Source: Membranipora membranacea (Eukaryota > Bryozoa > Gymnolaemata > Cheilostomatida > Membraniporidae). Taken from it: 64,000 nt of DNA. Below the pieces are notes generated by a model. It was not told where the DNA came from, ran no database searches, and saw only the letters and a list, made by a program, of their open reading frames with translations. Positions 24,291 to 36,172 of this stretch are shown piece by piece; within the stretch, counting starts at the first letter, position 1; the number at the start of each line of letters is the position of its first letter. Where the stretch lies: the NCBI GenBank assembly GCA_914767715.1, contig OU612070.1, positions 3,923,501 to 3,987,500 on the forward strand. The letters run 5' to 3'. The translations under genes and the position numbers were made by a program.

Positions 24291-26297
24291 CACATTTCAC
24301 AAATAAGTGAACAATGTTCACATCCAGCCAACAACTCGAGAACGTAGCTTTGAAAATGAAGATGTGATTTTATTAGTAGCAGGTTGATTTTGATTTGAGT
24401 TTTTGATTGCACAAGTTAGTCCAAGTGGTTGATTTTATCAAAATTGCATCCTTGTTATAAATTACTTTTTCGACAAAACAAATTAATCGTGCCTTTGCCA
24501 ACTCTCAAAAGTTTTGGGCCATTTAATCATTGACCGGGCTGAATCATATCAACGGTTATTGGCCATATCACTCTACAAAATAAAGCTTTTATCATATGTT
24601 ATCCACATGGCTTTCAGTAAAGATTGTTTTACTAGTTTACAAGCTTTTATCAATCAACCACCAAAGAATGTAAAGAAAATTCTCACTCTATGTAAATTTA
24701 CACACACAATCCTTTCGTAGATGACAATGAATCGTATTCAAGTTAGAACAATTATTTGTTTTGACCAGGGACCCTTCCTGCTTTTACCATATTAACAGTT
24801 TGAAACATTAGAATTGTTTCCACTGGTAAAAAGAAGGGACAACTACCTGCAATTCTAAATGCGATGGGTGACCACCAATAAGCGTGAAAATATATGATTG
24901 CATTGAAGAATCTGTGCTGTCAAATAAGGGTGTCCATTTAAAGCAGACAAGGCATAGATGATACTTGGCATGGTTAGTTATATTTGTAAAACCAAAGACT
25001 GAGCTTTGTAAGAATATCTATACACAGCTTGTTGTGGTGCAATCTGGTTGTATGCTCTGTCTTCATTATCTGATCAATTAAACTATTGTTAAGTTTATGG
25101 GATCTAAGGCAAGTATAAATACCAAAAATGTAATAATATTCAAAACATTTAAATGTTTAGCCTTCCATGTAAACCCTCACTCCAGTCCTTGGAGGGATTC
25201 TAGTATCGTATATCAAAACCGTCTGAAAACCGAAACCAGTCACTGCTTGACAAGGCTAGTGTTGCTCAACTTAAGGTATTTTCTGTTTTATTTTTTTTAG
25301 GTTGACAAACTTGACAAATACAGAGCTTAAAAATTAGGTGACTGGCAAAATTCCATTTGCAAAATCTTCTCATTATAGCACTGATTTTTGCCTCCAGCTA
25401 TTAAAAAATAGTAAAAGAAAACCCTATGTTCAAACAGGGGACAAATTCTCCTGAAACAATTACAGACCTGAATTACTATTTTATATTTTTTTTTCTCTAA
25501 ATGCATTTATCACTGAAATATTTGACCATAAACTATTATAGAGGAAATTATTGACATGTGGTATAATTGGCAGTGACCTTAGGCTATCGGAATCATATTT
25601 GCGCCAGTGAGTTTTATTTGTTAAAATTGTGAACTTAGACCAATATCGAAATAGGACTTCCCCTATCAATAAATATCAACTAAATTTATAAGAATTATGC
25701 TAGCTCCATTATCGCATTAGGAGATAATAAGACAATAACTGAAATTGAACGTCATGATGCAGTTGAAAAATTTGGGAGTTATGTCACACCATCCAGTTTT
25801 TGTGCGAAAACTTAGTTAAAACAAATCAGAAGCATGCGAAACTTGCCATGACATCCTTAAGGTGAAACATTTTAGAGGGATAATTAATGCATGCTGTCTT
25901 CTTTTTGTACCAGAAAAAAAAAATGCTTTGATCTATTTCTATTAAAATTGTTCTAAATGTGCAAAGTGCTCCCTGTTTTTTTTTGGGCACCCTTGTGCAC
26001 TTCGCCAGGTTTACTGGAGGATTAAGCTATGGGTCTTCCCGTGCTCTCCGCTCGTACTCACTCCTTATTGGTGACGTAATATCGATTAAATGCAGAATAG
26101 TATTTATTCTTCTCTTCAGAAGACTAAAGCGATTCGATTGAAGACCAATAATTTTGACAATTTCATCCAATCCACAACAAGAATCGTTGAAACAAAAATA
26201 CTTATTTGAGATCAAATTCTTATTAAAAATACAAATCAGCATATCAGGTCATGCACCCTAGAATTTGATCTTATCATATGCTGGTGTGTGCAGGGGA
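24291..26297. other. Gene-free stretch
   Basis: AT-rich DNA with only short ORFs. I recognise neither coding domains nor repeats in it. Confidence 0.45.
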
Positions 26298-27677
26298 TTG
26301 GAATGAACGTCAGCTGGATTGAACGCCGTCGTGATAGAGATTAGCTGGAATGAACTTAGACTGGTATGAAAGTCAAAAATTATGGAATGAACATAGAAAG
26401 TGCTGGATTGAACGTCGACTACATTAGTATATAGAATCAACGCAAGAGCAACTCCCCAAAATAATTGTGTAAATTAATGATGATTATTCACAAAGGCACT
26501 CACATCTGTTTATGATGATGGTTACTAAATTTCTCATGGCTAGATGGAATTAAGCACAGTAATTTAGTGCAAAAACTGAAATGGTAATGAAATACTGATA
26601 CCACTGAACTCAATCCTGGAACAGCAGCTCACTCATAGCCTTATAAACAGTAATCACTCAATTTAGGAATACTGACTTGATTTTATGAACTCCTCAATCC
26701 TCTAATAATTTAAGTTTATAGATGTCTATGTGATTTGCTATGTGAAATGCTATGTGATTGGCTGTCCCTAGTAGAGGGTGCCATCTTTACTGTATGACCA
26801 CGTGACAGTCACCTGATTAAAACCGTTACAACAAGATGCATTTGACTTGGATATAGTGCGGTCTCTAATAAAATATTCATTGATTTATGGATTTGTTTCA
26901 TGTGCAACTATTAAATCGAAGTCGTTTACATCTTAGTTCACTGTTATCTGTGAACATTCATTTTTTGTAATGGTATTTGTGACAGTGCACATTGTTTTCC
27001 CTGCACGCTGTCCGCTGTCTGTGAAACATAAAGATGTGCTTTTATCCATCACCTATGTACAATGTATGGACATATACCAACATCATGTTGCAATTCAATC
27101 GATGACGTCATATCAACTGCTAGACTTTTTAGCCGACTGTCAAGTCCCATCACTGTCAGAGGTTTCTAATCAGGTGTTACAAAATCATTTGTCTTAAATT
27201 GTACACAACAGAGTCTACACCCCTACTCATTTTAAGACGCTACCTCGAAGGTAGAAAAGAGCTACAGCAGGGAGGAGGGAAACCTCCCCCAACGAACTTA
27301 CCCGGTCAAGACCGGCTATCGTTACCGGTACCAAACATAATTAATTAATATAAATAGTACCAAATGTGCAGCACATGTGGTTTGGCAAGGCAATATTGAA
27401 TTGCCTTAGCCTAATTACAAATTACAAATTTAAACCAAAACCTTGATTGTGACAAGCATTGTTATAGTTATTGTCCATAAGATGAATGCTGGTTTTTTAT
27501 AACATAATTATTTTTGGGAGTTGCTCTCCTGTTGACTCTTTATACCAACTAATGTAGTCGCCGTTCAATCCAGCACTTTCTACATTCATACCAGGATTTT
27601 TGACTTTCAAACCAGACTACGTTCATTCCAGTTAGTTTGATCCCGTCGATGTTTGTTCCAGCCGATGTTCATTCCAA
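26298..27677. mobile_element. 1.4-kb element with long inverted ends built of TGGAATGAACG-like motifs
   Basis: Each end is about 165-180 bp and the two are inverted copies with scattered mismatches. Reading inwards, both ends show TTGGAATGAAC, several TGGAATGAAC or TGGATTGAACG subrepeats, GAAAGTCAAAAAT, TAGAAAGTGCTGGATTGAAC, GACTACATTAGT and finally GAGCAACTCCC. The 1.05-kb interior has no transposase; its longest ORF (26970-27197) has no recognised domain. A short target duplication could not be defined. Repeated subterminal motifs usually serve as transposase binding sites; that role is inferred here. Confidence 0.7.
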
Positions 27678-27959
27678 GATTCTGTGTGCGTCTTCTATTT
27701 ACAAACACAAGCCCCCATAAATCTCACAGCAGTTCCTTAGGTGAACACAACTATGCGTTATTACAAGGAATCGTACAAGAGCAAAATTGTGAAAAACATG
27801 AGAAAACTGTTCAAGTCATTTTCATAACCTCGATCAGCATTTTTAACACCAACGGTCATAGACTTTAAGATTCTAGAACAAAAAAGGAACGACAAAACTT
27901 TTATGACGAGACTCTAACACTACTTTCAATTAAAATTTTTAATGCCTGAAAAAGAGTAG
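27678..27959. other. Short unassigned spacer
   Basis: AT-rich, with no recognised gene or repeat. Confidence 0.4.
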
Positions 27960-28983
27960 AAGGAAAAGAAACCAAAAATTAAAAATAAGCTACCAGCATT
28001 AATTTGAAAAAAAACCATAGTGGGAAAATGGCAAGTGGAAAAACGTCCGGGTGGAAAAATGGATTGGTGGGAAAACGTCCAGGTGGAAAAATGGATTGGT
28101 GGGATAACGTCCAGGTGGGAAAACAGCTTGGTGAGAAAACATCATAGTGGAAAACAGATTGGTGGGAAAACATCCCGTTGAGAAAATGGATCAGTGAGAA
28201 ATCGTCTTAGTGGGAAAACAGATATGTGGGAAAATGTCGTGGTGGGAAAATGGCTTGGTGGGATAAAGGGAGGTGGGAAAATGGCTTGGTGGGAAAATGA
28301 CATTGGGAAAATGTCTGGATACTGCGCCGAATACCTCACATCCTCACCCTAGCATTGTAAATACATTGTGTGGCACTCAATGCAGACAGGCCACACAGTA
28401 GCCCCTCAAAGCAGCTGACTTGACTTGACAAATTATCTCAGCGTGCCAACCTCAGGCAGACATCCCAATTTTAGTGGCAGCATCCGGTAGCGGCAAGAAA
28501 ATGCAAACCCCAGTAAGTCCCTGTGTGGCCAATAGGAACTAAGTCTACATTTGCAATTTTTGATTTTTGTTTTTTCAACACAAAAAACAAAAAACAAAAT
28601 ATTGAGTTGGATTTCTGCTTTTTTGTTTTGCAGCATCAAAAATGAAAATCGAAATAGCTTGCTTATTTCGTTTTGCACTTACAAACAAAAAACGAAAAAA
28701 CATTTCTTTTTTCATTTGTTGACATTCATTATCAAAAATGAAAAACAAAAATCAAGTCAATTTTCATTTTTTGTTTTTTGTGATTCAAAATTGAAATATG
28801 AAAATAGGATTCATATCAATATTTCGGTTCGGTTCTCATTAATAAGGAAATCAAAAAGCAAAAATTGACTCAATTTTCATATTTTGATTTGTTGTTTTGG
28901 AACAAAAACGTAAAAACAAGTTATTTTCTGATTTTAAAATTCAGTGCCTAAAAATGATCAACAAACGATTCTAAGTCCCCTTA
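27960..28983. mobile_element. TAAGGGGACTTAG-family element with minisatellite, minus orientation
   Basis: The right end CTAAGTCCCCTTA (ending 28983, followed by TA) is preceded by a full AT-rich arm and loop (about 28550-28983). Next inward is a block with CACACAATGTATTTAC and GGTTTGCAT motifs shared with 18669-18860, and then a TGGGAAAA array (about 28015-28320) that is the reverse complement of the array at 23905-24250. The far end is not defined. No transposase is present. Confidence 0.65.
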
Positions 28984-31796
28984 TAACAAGACAGGTTGAA
29001 TAACTTGGACGAGTAACAATTTACAAGTAGCGATTCTACCTATGATCAACCACACCTAATACTCTTTTTCACAACACCGATATAATTGTTCCTGAATATT
29101 TCTACAAATTCAGTACTATAATTCCTCTAGGGCTGCTGTCCTAGAGTCACTATGTGGTATTTTTAAGGGCTATATAGACGGAAGAGGCACCGTAGTATTC
29201 TCCTCCAAGGGAGAAACTTGTGAAAGTAAATATGAGGTAATCTGGAACATCTTAGCTCAAGAGCTGAAGAGATTGGAGTCTAACTGACCAATTCCACTAT
29301 ACTCTGTCTTGCTTTTGAAAGAAATCATATGACCCATTTTGTAAGCATTGGTGACTCTTTTTGGTCCTGGGGGTTCCAAGAACTGATCAAATAATAACCT
29401 TAGCTGTGGCAATTTGAGCTCAAAATAACAAACAAATCAGATGAAAGGCAATTTTATCGTATGATTTTCGAAAATGTGATATTTCCAATGTGTCAAATTG
29501 TTGTCTCTTTTCACAAAATGCCGTTTGCTCTGTTTAAAAATAAGATCATTCAACGAGGATAATTTAAAACTCCAGTCTTCCTAAATAACATAAGCCTGGT
29601 CCAATTTCGATTGTATTTTGTTTTGGTTTCTTTGCACATCAGGGAGAACATCTTCGGATGATGGTTGTTGCAATAAAAATGTATATATATATATATGTAT
29701 ATGAATGGTTCTTGTAGCAGAATGCTAGTATGAATCACAGTCATGTGATGGTTTCTTGGGTTCTCAAATTCAAGGTTAGAAATATGGGAGGGCCTCGACT
29801 TCATCTATGAATGCAGACCAGAACTGCCACACAAGAGTTGCCCGACTAACCGAAAAATACAGACGACTCTGTGGCATATTTCTGCTGTCCAATACAAGTA
29901 TGTACAATCTACATGAAATATTCATGTCTTTTTTCTGTTGTAGCTTTGCTATGAATCTTTGCACTGTTTAGTAATTATTTAATTATAAACAATAGTCCCT
30001 TCAGATCAGGACTCAAACTAATGGAGGACATCTGTATGTACAACAGCATTGTACATGCAGATGACAGAACCCCCATGTATGGTATACCTCCATGCATGCG
30101 GACGCTGTCACCAGCCACTGCAGTTGCGGCCTTGTAGCGATATGCTTCATGCTGAGTTACAGTTGGAAGTGGTTGTTGAGTGGCACCAATGAACAAGGAA
30201 AACAAGTTGTCACTAAAAAAACTCTTCCTTTGCATGCACCTCAATGCAAATCATTGTTTTTTTACCATTGAATATCACCTGTGACTTTTCGATCCTCAAT
30301 GTTACATTTTCTCTTTTCTTTAAAACATTACCCACTGCGTTGTGGTTGTTGATAGGTGTGACTGCAAACTAATTTTCCCAGTCCCTTACACAGTTGATAT
30401 GATCTGAAGGCTGCTTTGAATTAAAGGTGCATAGACATTTGATGAATAGCCTTGAACAATGCTGGCGGCATTATACAAGTACTTGCTTCACTAACACATG
30501 AGAGATTGTGGGTAGGATATTTAACAACAGCAGCCGACAGGTTATAGAAGACCTGACTTCTTACATGAGAGTCTTCCCCTCTGCCATTGGTCTACGGTCG
30601 CCACAAATCATTAGCAGCAGCCCTCAGCTTTGTCAACACAGTATCATGGTAAAATGAAAAAGAGATAATGCTACATTGTTAGTTAGCACAGGTAGTTGGG
30701 GACAACTTCCTGGTAATAACCACCATTAACTATTTGTAGTTATGCAGAGTTGCCTCTCCACTATTATTAAGAGGACAACTCTTATTTCAGTAGGTTTTTG
30801 TAAACACTTTGCGGCGACAACAAAATATTTTTATCTCCCTGCGCCGTGTAAGCGCAAAATGTGCAATTTATCTTGTCTTTCCGGCTTTAAAATCCACATG
30901 GCTCATTGCTCATTGCTCAATTTACCCATTCTAAAGAGAAAAAATGCTAGTCATATGTAGCATGACAAAGCAACATCTCAGTCTTGAGAGACCATATTAG
31001 TTGCATGTTGTCGATGTGATTACAACCAAATTAGGATATTATGATGTCAACAAACAAGGACTGAAATCAATATAATAACTACTCTACTACTGAGCCCAAT
31101 GACCAAACAAAATCTGTATTATGTAATCACCTATCCAATCGTGACAGGACGAGGAAGTTAGCCACTGACGCTCTCACCATTAGCTTCAGCGCAAAACCTT
31201 TACAGAGCTAAGCTGATGTTGTAGTTAATGATGAGCTATGAGGATTCAGCCCGATATTTGTCAACAGATATCCATGATGCTGAATTTTTATCCACCCTGT
31301 CTCTTACTTATTAGTTAGAACGACACTTGTATCAATGATTAGAATTTAATGTGGTTGCTAAATTCATTGACTTTAGTTGTGTTCAAATCCCACAATAAGC
31401 TTTATGAGACTAATTTATTCCACTGTGTGAATGAACTTAGATTGACTGTGAGGGAACCCTCACTGCAAACAATTGAACTAAATCCATGAATGCTCTTGAA
31501 TGCCAATGCAAACAGTTGTACAAAGGTTTTCATCCAGCCCATAGTATTATTAAATGCTAAAAGTTGTATTAGCAAAGATTATAAATACTAGTATGGTATT
31601 AGTATTGTATGACATGACCTGCTAAGGATTTATGCTAGGTCATGCATGACGGGTGCATGACACAGATTTAATGGGTTGAGGTTTGTAAATGAATTATTCA
31701 GTGTGAGTTGCAGGCATTGATGACTGTGAGCTGACACTGACAGGAACACATTAGGCCGAGGTTTCAAATCTGTACAACTTCGATCAAGCAGCAGAC
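28984..31796. other. Gene-free stretch upstream of the temptin-like cluster
   Basis: Only short ORFs without domains are present, plus an AT dinucleotide run (about 29680-29703). Promoter elements for the first temptin-like gene should lie in the last few hundred bases; a TATAAATA at about 31580-31587 is a weak candidate. Confidence 0.4.
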
Positions 31797-34520
31797 ATGT
31801 CTCCTTTCAGCAGGTAAATATATTAGCAGTAAAATGTGGGTTAAATTCAAGAGGTTGTATCCCTGTTCTACCGCATTTCAAGGAATGGGCGGCAAAAATG
31901 TCACCTTGAGGACATGGGTGCAATGTGTGCCAATTTGCGCTCAGTTGTATGGGTAGGTTGGTAGCACATCTTGGGGCCAAACAATCTTTAGTGGCATCCA
32001 GACCAAGGACCTAAAACACATGCGCATTGAAAGCCCTGGCGCTCAAACCATCTGAGCCTGCTAGTCCTTTTTCTCATCTGATGCTATTTGAAAAGGTTTA
32101 ACAAGTTTCTAGGGAATAATTTTCTGTTTCAATGTCATGTTTGACAGGCCTTCACATTCACATCCTCACCAGCGTGTAGGGTTAGTTGTTATTTTGTTGC
32201 ACACATGTACACAGAACTGAGCGTCATGTGATTTTAGTGGGTATCTGTTACTTGGTGTTAACTCGTGTTGATGGTATACAAACCCTGAGCCCAGGCAGGA
32301 ATCAGATATCCTCTGTGATCTTACGATTAAAGAAAAGAGGATGGAGGCTAGATGTTCACAAGAAAATTGAAATATGAATTAAACTTTAAATAGTACCTTG
32401 TTTTTTGACAAGCTGATATAAGTGGCTGGACACATTATTGGTTTTTTTGCTTGCTCATCAGGCTTGCAGAAGTTTTAATCAATAAAATAACATAAATATA
32501 CACATGCTGAACATTGTGCATAGCAGTTTTACTCTCTTAAATCAATACACAAGGCCAGATCACTGTTTTCGCGACTTAATTATGCTTGTTTTGTCTGGTT
32601 GGACAAAGTCGTCCTTTTCTGTTTCCAGCGCTCTGGTCCTGCTATGCGGACTTAGCTTTAGCTACGCTTTCCAAAGCTTCCAGTCACAGATTCCTAACGG
32701 AGATGCTGTACCTAACCCATGTACCACTAATGCAGGAGATGTATGGAACGGAGTGGGTCATGAGGCTGTAGGTGGAGCTGGAGCTAGGAATCCATTTGGT
32801 TTAGCATTTGCCGCAGCTGGAAATGTAAGTCTTTATAACATGCATCCTGCCATTCGTACAGCTGGTTTGCTCTTTTCACTTGAGATAGTCTCATATATCA
32901 TCGCAGTTTATAGTTGCAGTACAGTTTGAAGCTGCCAATAACTTACTGACATATTTTGGGGTTGGTATTGGCTTACAGGATTACCAACGTGGTGGACATC
33001 CATGAGTCTCATAAGCCAATGACACACAGAACGTTCTTTGGGTCCCAGTGACTTAGCCTAGATTGGGCGTGGCATCGATTGTGTAGGCATACACAGCTGA
33101 ATGCATGAAATCTCATTCATATTATAGATTTCCCACAGCAATATGCATATCATTTTATAGTCAGGAAGTTAATCATGTCAATGTTATGAAGGACTTGAAG
33201 GAAAATAATCCCAAGGTCAAAGGTTATTGTAATGGATGGATGGATTTTATTACTATCACTGACAGCATTATTAAAAGAAAAAATGAGTTGCGTAAAACAG
33301 TGTAATTGCTGGCACTTTGAATCAGCAAGAAAAAGCGAAGACACTTGGAATAAAAAATCAAATCTCTGTCTCTCTAAAAAAAGTATTTCGTTTAAAATAA
33401 GAGTGATATGACGCAGAACAGTCAATGTAATTAAACATGTTGCTTGTCAGCAGCCAATCATGTTCATTGACAGCGTAGTCATCAGAACTGTATATCTTAT
33501 ACATATTGTAGACATGGACAGCAGATTTTTGCGCTGCTGACTCTGATAGTGATGGTGTGACTAACGGAGCAGAGCTCGGCGATCCTGAATGTGCCTTTGT
33601 CAAAGGTCAGAGGTCATTTGATCACTTTTAACTATAGTATAATTGGAGCTGATCCAGGAGTTGGTTGTCATTCGATTCTTGATACGACCTAGTCTAAGTG
33701 CTCAGACGAATGCTATCCAAGTTAGTGGCATTACATTATCAACCACTCATTAAATGAGTTGTTGATAACGTAATGCCACTAACTCGCATTGGAGCCCTCT
33801 AAGCACTTAGACTAGATTCGACAACATGACCTTCACCTTGATGCAAAGTTAGAGCTCTTAAGATCCTGAGGGTGGTCCGTATCATGTCTTACTTAAACTG
33901 AAACTTTAATGCTAATTGATAAGGATTTCATATATCAATCACTAAGTGTTCCTGATGAATTCCGCATAACCTAAACAAAGACGCTAGATCAAATTGTTTC
34001 ACTGAAATTCTGAGCTGTCTTCTCTTTGAGAGTACCTTGAATTGCGAGCATGTAATGAAATATAATCTATCCAATAGCCAAATCTATTCCCACTCCCAGG
34101 AAGGAGAATACACATATTCTGTATAAATATAAATGTATATATATTTGATCTGACCTAGCCTGTCTTGACAAGCTTTGTTGTAGGGGAGGGGTTCCCTCCC
34201 CTACAACAAAGCTCATTTCCTGGTAGAGAGTATTATTGTGTTCCTGTACAGAGGATAGGATATAGCTATGACAACTTTGATTTTTATGAAATTATTTTCT
34301 TGCAGATGGCAACGCTGCAAGCGGGAACGCCGTCAGTCACCCAGGTATCTGTGAACCCGTGACCTCTGATGATTGTAAAACTAAGAATAGCTGGCTCACA
34401 ACCTGCGCTGCTGCTGAGGTAGATGAGGATGATGATGGTGACGACCCTAACTCAGCTCTTAGTGTGACAGCTGCTCGCCTTATCACTTTAATAGCATCTT
34501 TCATAGCTGCTTTTATGTAA
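31797..34520 (+). CDS. Temptin-like secreted protein, copy 1 (four exons)
   Basis: Exons are 31797-31813, 32629-32824, 33512-33605 and 34306-34520, all with GT-AG borders, giving 173 residues. Residues 1-19 form a signal peptide (MSPFSSALVLLCGLSFSYA). The temptin core runs from about residue 20 to 102, with IPNGDAVPNPC (Cys37), WNGVGH, NPFG, TADFCAADSDSDGVTNGAE (Cys78 and a calcium-loop pattern) and GDPEC (Cys98). A Cys-rich extension carries Cys118, 126 and 136. An acidic linker (VDEDDDGDD) and a hydrophobic end follow, resembling a GPI-anchor signal. Temptin is the water-borne attractant protein of Aplysia. The start was chosen because a 17-base first exon ending AG|GTAAAT is conserved in all three copies. 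An AATAAA lies at 34860. Surface anchoring is inferred. Confidence 0.85.
31865..32070 (-). mobile_element. Possible tRNA-derived SINE, degraded
   Basis: The minus strand has an A-box-like GGCTCAGATGGTTTGAGCGC (about 32040-32062) and about 50 bases on a loose B-box-like GGTCTGGATGCC, then a non-coding body. It sits in intron 1 of the first temptin-like gene. The B-box is poor and no tail or target duplication is seen, so this is only a suggestion. Confidence 0.3.
33689..33815. mobile_element. Foldback MITE in intron 3 of temptin-like copy 1
   Basis: CTAGTCTAAGTGCTCAGACG at the left and CTAAGCACTTAGACTAG at the right are inverted. The inner arms (GTTAGTGGCATTACATTATC and its inverse) also pair, making a nearly complete hairpin. 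A sister copy lies in a different intron of copy 2 (36969-37113). Confidence 0.75.
34156..34213. repeat. Small foldback beginning TAGCCTGTC in intron 3 of temptin-like copy 1
   Basis: The 20-base arm AGCTTTGTTGTAGGGGAGGG (34171-34190), a GTT loop and the exact inverse arm (34194-34213) form a strong hairpin 92 bases before exon 4. TAGCCTGTCTTGACA precedes the left arm and recurs at 35229. Comparable TAGCCTTG hairpins lie in the same intron of copies 2 and 3. Confidence 0.75.
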
Positions 34521-36172
34521 ATTGAAAAGTAAAACAGATTATCGTTATGCTCAGTTTACTAAAAAATTGCTATTTGAGCCTTTTGTATAGCTTCACACAC
34601 AATACTTCTGAATCAACCGAGCCATCAGGCTTTTATCAGCAGCAAGCACTGCAACTCTTTTCATTAACGCTGATACTCATGCCGTAACTTCCAAAACTTT
34701 TATATCAGCAAACAAAAAATGCTCTCTTTGAATATTGAAACCATACAAGCACTGCAGGGAATATTTTCACCCTGTGCCAAGAGCTTGATGAGGCAACAAA
34801 CATGTTTTCGCGTTGATATCCGCAGATCATTTACTGTTAATCGAATTTCATACAACTATAATAAACGAAACACAGATGAAAGCTAAAAGGGCTAATACCA
34901 TACATCCTTGTATGCATTCACCAGACAGATTTGGCTTTTGTCATATTCATATGAATACAAAATACTAGCATGGACTGAAATAGAGGAAGCGTGACTATGA
35001 AGCTGGTCACAAAGTACTATGAAGCTGGTCACAAAGTATGCTCACCACTTGGTGCTACCAGTAGTTTCATAAGTACGCTGAGAATGCTAGGGCTTAGGGA
35101 GTCAATTGTTTCAACATGAAGACTTGTCTGAAAACGCACTAAATGTAGGAACAAAGACATAATACTCCTTGATTTATGGTAATGGAAGTTACTGTTGCTT
35201 GGAGTTGTTAGACTCTCATGTCTTGGAATAGCCTGTCTTGACAAAGCTTGTCAAGACGGATTAGCCTTGGAGTTCTGTAGTATACTTTAGCATGGTTGAC
35301 TACAATAAAGAGTGAAAGAAAGATTAAAAATGGTCAAGTGTTAAAATTAGGGGCACGACAGCTGTAAATTCTCCCAGTTATCCCCCTAAATTTGATCTAA
35401 AATATACTGATAAAGTTTAATCTCATTTCTCGCAGATTACAGCCTCTATTATAAATACATGTTACAATCGTGACTTGTGTAGAGTTGCCTCCCTATTGTC
35501 AACAAGAAGATAACTTCTCTTCCCATTAAGATTGAATTGTTTATTTATTATGAACCCAGGGAATGCTCTCTTGGAGAGTGATTTCTCAAGGTGTTAGGAA
35601 AGGGATTTTTGGCAGTACACTTTATTATAAGTTGGATGTCAGGCATCACCGTTACAAGTCAGCAGTTTGTCAGTTCATGCTGTTGATGTTCATATAACAG
35701 AGTGGTACGAGCTAAATTTTCGCCCACATGGGCTGAAATAGATGTATATAACGATATGTATCTGTATAATAAACTCTCTAGGCATATCAAGCCCATCATA
35801 AATAAGACATATGAGACTACGCATTCAATAGAATCGATGTATAGGGTTGACTTTAAAGGAGTAAGGGGTTGGAAACAAGATCCACCATTGACTTCTAGCA
35901 ATAAATCCATAGATTGGAGGAAAAAAAATGTCATTATCAAACAGATCATATCAAATGGTCATGGTCACTAACAATATTTAGATGATTTGTCCAAAAGCAG
36001 GATCGGGTTACTTCAGTGATTATTTAGAGTTGAATGAATTGGTGTAGAAGCAAGGCTTCACTTACAAACTACGAATCAGCGAGCATTGGAGGTTATGGGC
36101 TGACAGGCAGGACCAAGGTGAATCATTTAACCAACATTTCAACTCATTACAACCAAGCACAACTATAGAAAC
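34521..36172. other. Spacer between temptin-like copies 1 and 2
   Basis: It contains the 3' UTR of copy 1 (AATAAA at 34860-34865) and a hairpin at 35229-35266. The ORFs at 35659-35971, open on both strands, have no domain and I do not count them as genes. Confidence 0.45.
35229..35266. repeat. Small foldback TAGCCTGTCTTGACAA...TTGTCAAGAC
   Basis: The arm GTCTTGACAA, a 3-base loop and the inverse arm TTGTCAAGAC are seen directly. Outer TAGCC and GGATTA pair partly. Its left 16 bases resemble those at 34156, so the two share an origin. Confidence 0.6.

Noticed and set aside
35659-35971. Overlapping ORFs on both strands between temptin copies
   Set aside because: No domain, no splice partner, no paralogue; consistent with chance openness.
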